Positions 39,685 to 40,699 of a DNA stretch of 40,699 nt are shown one piece after another. Below the pieces are notes generated by a model. That model was not told the origin of the DNA, ran no database searches, and saw only the letters and a program-made list of their open reading frames with translations. Numbering within the stretch: position 1 is the first letter of the stretch; each line of letters begins with the position of its first letter. The translations under genes and the position numbers were made by a program. This stretch comes from DUUI01 sp964345765 (GTDB lineage: Bacteria; Bacillota_I; Bacilli_A; Erysipelotrichales; Erysipelotrichaceae), in NCBI GenBank assembly GCA_964345765.1, contig CAYFSJ010000008.1, forward strand, positions 1 through 40,699, read 5' to 3'.

Positions 39685-40699
39685 ATATTTAACTGGCTTA
39701 AGGAACCAATGGAATGACAATCCACTGTTTAGTACGATGATTGCGTTATTGGTCATGATTATTCTGCAGACGATTGCCTTAGGCTTTAACTACCCTGATT
39801 TTGGTTCTTGGCTTTCTGCCTGGGTCAATAACTGGTTGAACATTCTAAGAAACAATGCCGGTGTTGGGATTGTTGCCTTGGGGATGACCTTTGTTATTAT
39901 CTCTGGTGGGATTGAGTTAGCCGTTGGTTCAACCTTGGTTGCTGTATCAGCCGTCTTAATGAGTCTTATGGATACGGGTCCTTATGGTCCTTTGACAAAT
40001 ATGGGTATTACGGGTATTCCATCGATTATTATCGCCATCATTGTTGCTTTAATCTTTGGGACACTCCTAGGTACTTTAACGGGTGGTTTGATTGCTAAGT
40101 TTAATATCCCACCATTTATTGCAACATTAGGAACAATGAAAATCTTTAGATCAGTGACTCAACATTTTATGCAGACAAGATCGACGATGATTCCGACTGA
40201 GTTTCTTCAAATTTCCAATTATCGTATTGGTGGTATGTATCTACTACCTATCATCTACTGGTTTGTCTTAGCGATTATTCTTACTTATGTTTCGAATAAA
40301 ACGTTATTTGGTCGTCGGGTGTTTGCGATTGGATCTAATCCTAGAGCTGCCAAACTATCTGGTATTAACATTAAAAAAACCAAGATTGCTATTTATGCAC
40401 TAATTGGTTTCTTGGTTGCTGTCGCATCGATTATTCAGGTCTCTCGTATTGGTTCTATGGATTATGCTAATGCTGGTTCTGGTTATGAGATGGATGCGAT
40501 TGCTGCAGTTATTGTGGGTGGCACTAGAATGTCTGGTGGCCGTGGTTCTATTCAGGGTACTGTCTTGGGTATGATTATTATTGCGGTTATGAATAACTTG
40601 CTTAACCTACTAGGGGTTCCTCCGTTCTTAAGAGAAGCCTTTAAGGGTGCTATTGTTATCTTTGCTGTTCTTCTACAGAGAAAGGAACAGACATCATAA
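39671..40699 (+). CDS. Sugar ABC transporter permease (RbsC type)
   Basis: A 342-residue permease with about eight to ten membrane helices, of the BPD_transp_2 family. The segment ISGGIELAVGSTLVAVSAVL and the loop IPPFIATLGTMKIFRS are family hallmarks, followed by AVIVGGTRMSGGRGSIQGT, which contacts the ATPase. GGAGG lies upstream inside the ATPase gene. The TAA stop is the last codon of the window (40697-40699), so any further genes of the operon, such as a glycosidase or kinase, would be outside. Confidence 0.93.
   Translation: MRENKYLTGLRNQWNDNPLFSTMIALLVMIILQTIALGFNYPDFGSWLSAWVNNWLNILRNNAGVGIVALGMTFVIISGGIELAVGSTLVAVSAVLMSLMDTGPYGPLTNMGITGIPSIIIAIIVALIFGTLLGTLTGGLIAKFNIPPFIATLGTMKIFRSVTQHFMQTRSTMIPTEFLQISNYRIGGMYLLPIIYWFVLAIILTYVSNKTLFGRRVFAIGSNPRAAKLSGINIKKTKIAIYALIGFLVAVASIIQVSRIGSMDYANAGSGYEMDAIAAVIVGGTRMSGGRGSIQGTVLGMIIIAVMNNLLNLLGVPPFLREAFKGAIVIFAVLLQRKEQTS

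Noticed and set aside
1..40699. Mycoplasma-type code with UGA as tryptophan
   Set aside because: Several genes stop at TGA with coupled downstream starts, Trp residues are encoded by TGG, and an RF2 gene is present.

Overview
The window is AT-rich, gene-dense DNA from a low-GC Gram-positive bacterium of the Firmicutes/Bacilli type. From about 0.3 to 32 kb nearly everything lies on the minus strand, and the gene order closely follows Bacillus subtilis: comFA-comFC, secA-prfB-(YitT family)-ftsE-ftsX, uvrB-uvrA-hprK-lgt/ppaX-trxB, rapZ-yvcK-whiA, then gapA, then cysS-mrnC-rlmB-sigH. The genetic code is standard. UGA is used as a stop (cysS, yvcK, ftsX, uvrB-side overlaps), Trp is read from UGG, and there is a release factor 2 gene that needs a +1 frameshift at an in-frame UGA. 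The cell is probably walled (FtsEX, an M23 peptidoglycan hydrolase, a carboxy-terminal protease, Lgt). I cannot name the genus; an early-branching Bacilli or Erysipelotrichia/Turicibacter-like lineage would fit.

Layout, left to right. Positions 1-326: the 3' end of an ISL3-like transposase with a probable IS end, touching the end of sigH. 328-3382: sigH, rlmB, mrnC, cysS as one overlapping unit. 3405-4516: gapA with a consensus promoter and a terminator. 4614-9878: GH13 amylase, rapZ, yvcK, whiA, a small membrane protein and a GNAT protein. 9938-12309: an Lgt-PpaX fusion and trxB. 12406-12723: a small convergent membrane gene with a strong bidirectional terminator inside its reading frame. 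12800-20066: S41 protease, uvrB, uvrA, hprK. 20161-25384: prfB, a YitT-family protein, ftsE, ftsX, M23 hydrolase. 25387-28152: secA and a cold-shock gene. 28174-31957: an orphan PTS-type regulator and comFA-comFC. 31998-40699: a sugar-catabolic island with a LacI regulator, two TIM-barrel isomerases, two Gfo/Idh/MocA oxidoreductases and a complete ribose-type ABC importer.

How the genes work together. HprK and the PpaX half of the fusion belong to one circuit: HprK dephosphorylates Ser-P-HPr phosphorolytically and makes pyrophosphate, which PpaX hydrolyses. The fusion would place that activity at the membrane on a lipoprotein-modifying enzyme. FtsEX, the M23 protein and the S41 protease form a divisome-linked wall-hydrolysis module. 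ComFA/ComFC and SigH suggest natural competence. In the right-hand island a solute captured by the lipoprotein is imported by a two-domain ATPase and permease, then oxidised and rearranged by dehydrogenase and TIM-barrel pairs. The chemistry resembles the 3-keto-glycoside or inositol type, but the substrate cannot be read from the sequence.

Most worth a second look: the Lgt-PpaX fusion, the terminator inside the small membrane gene, the hairpin beside the prfB frameshift, the unassigned oxidoreductase/isomerase import island, the PTS regulator lacking its EIIB cysteine, and SecA without its zinc tail. No tRNA, rRNA, CRISPR array or riboswitch was recognised. No stretch longer than 300 bases lacks a gene; the longest is the 202-base control region at 33936-34137.
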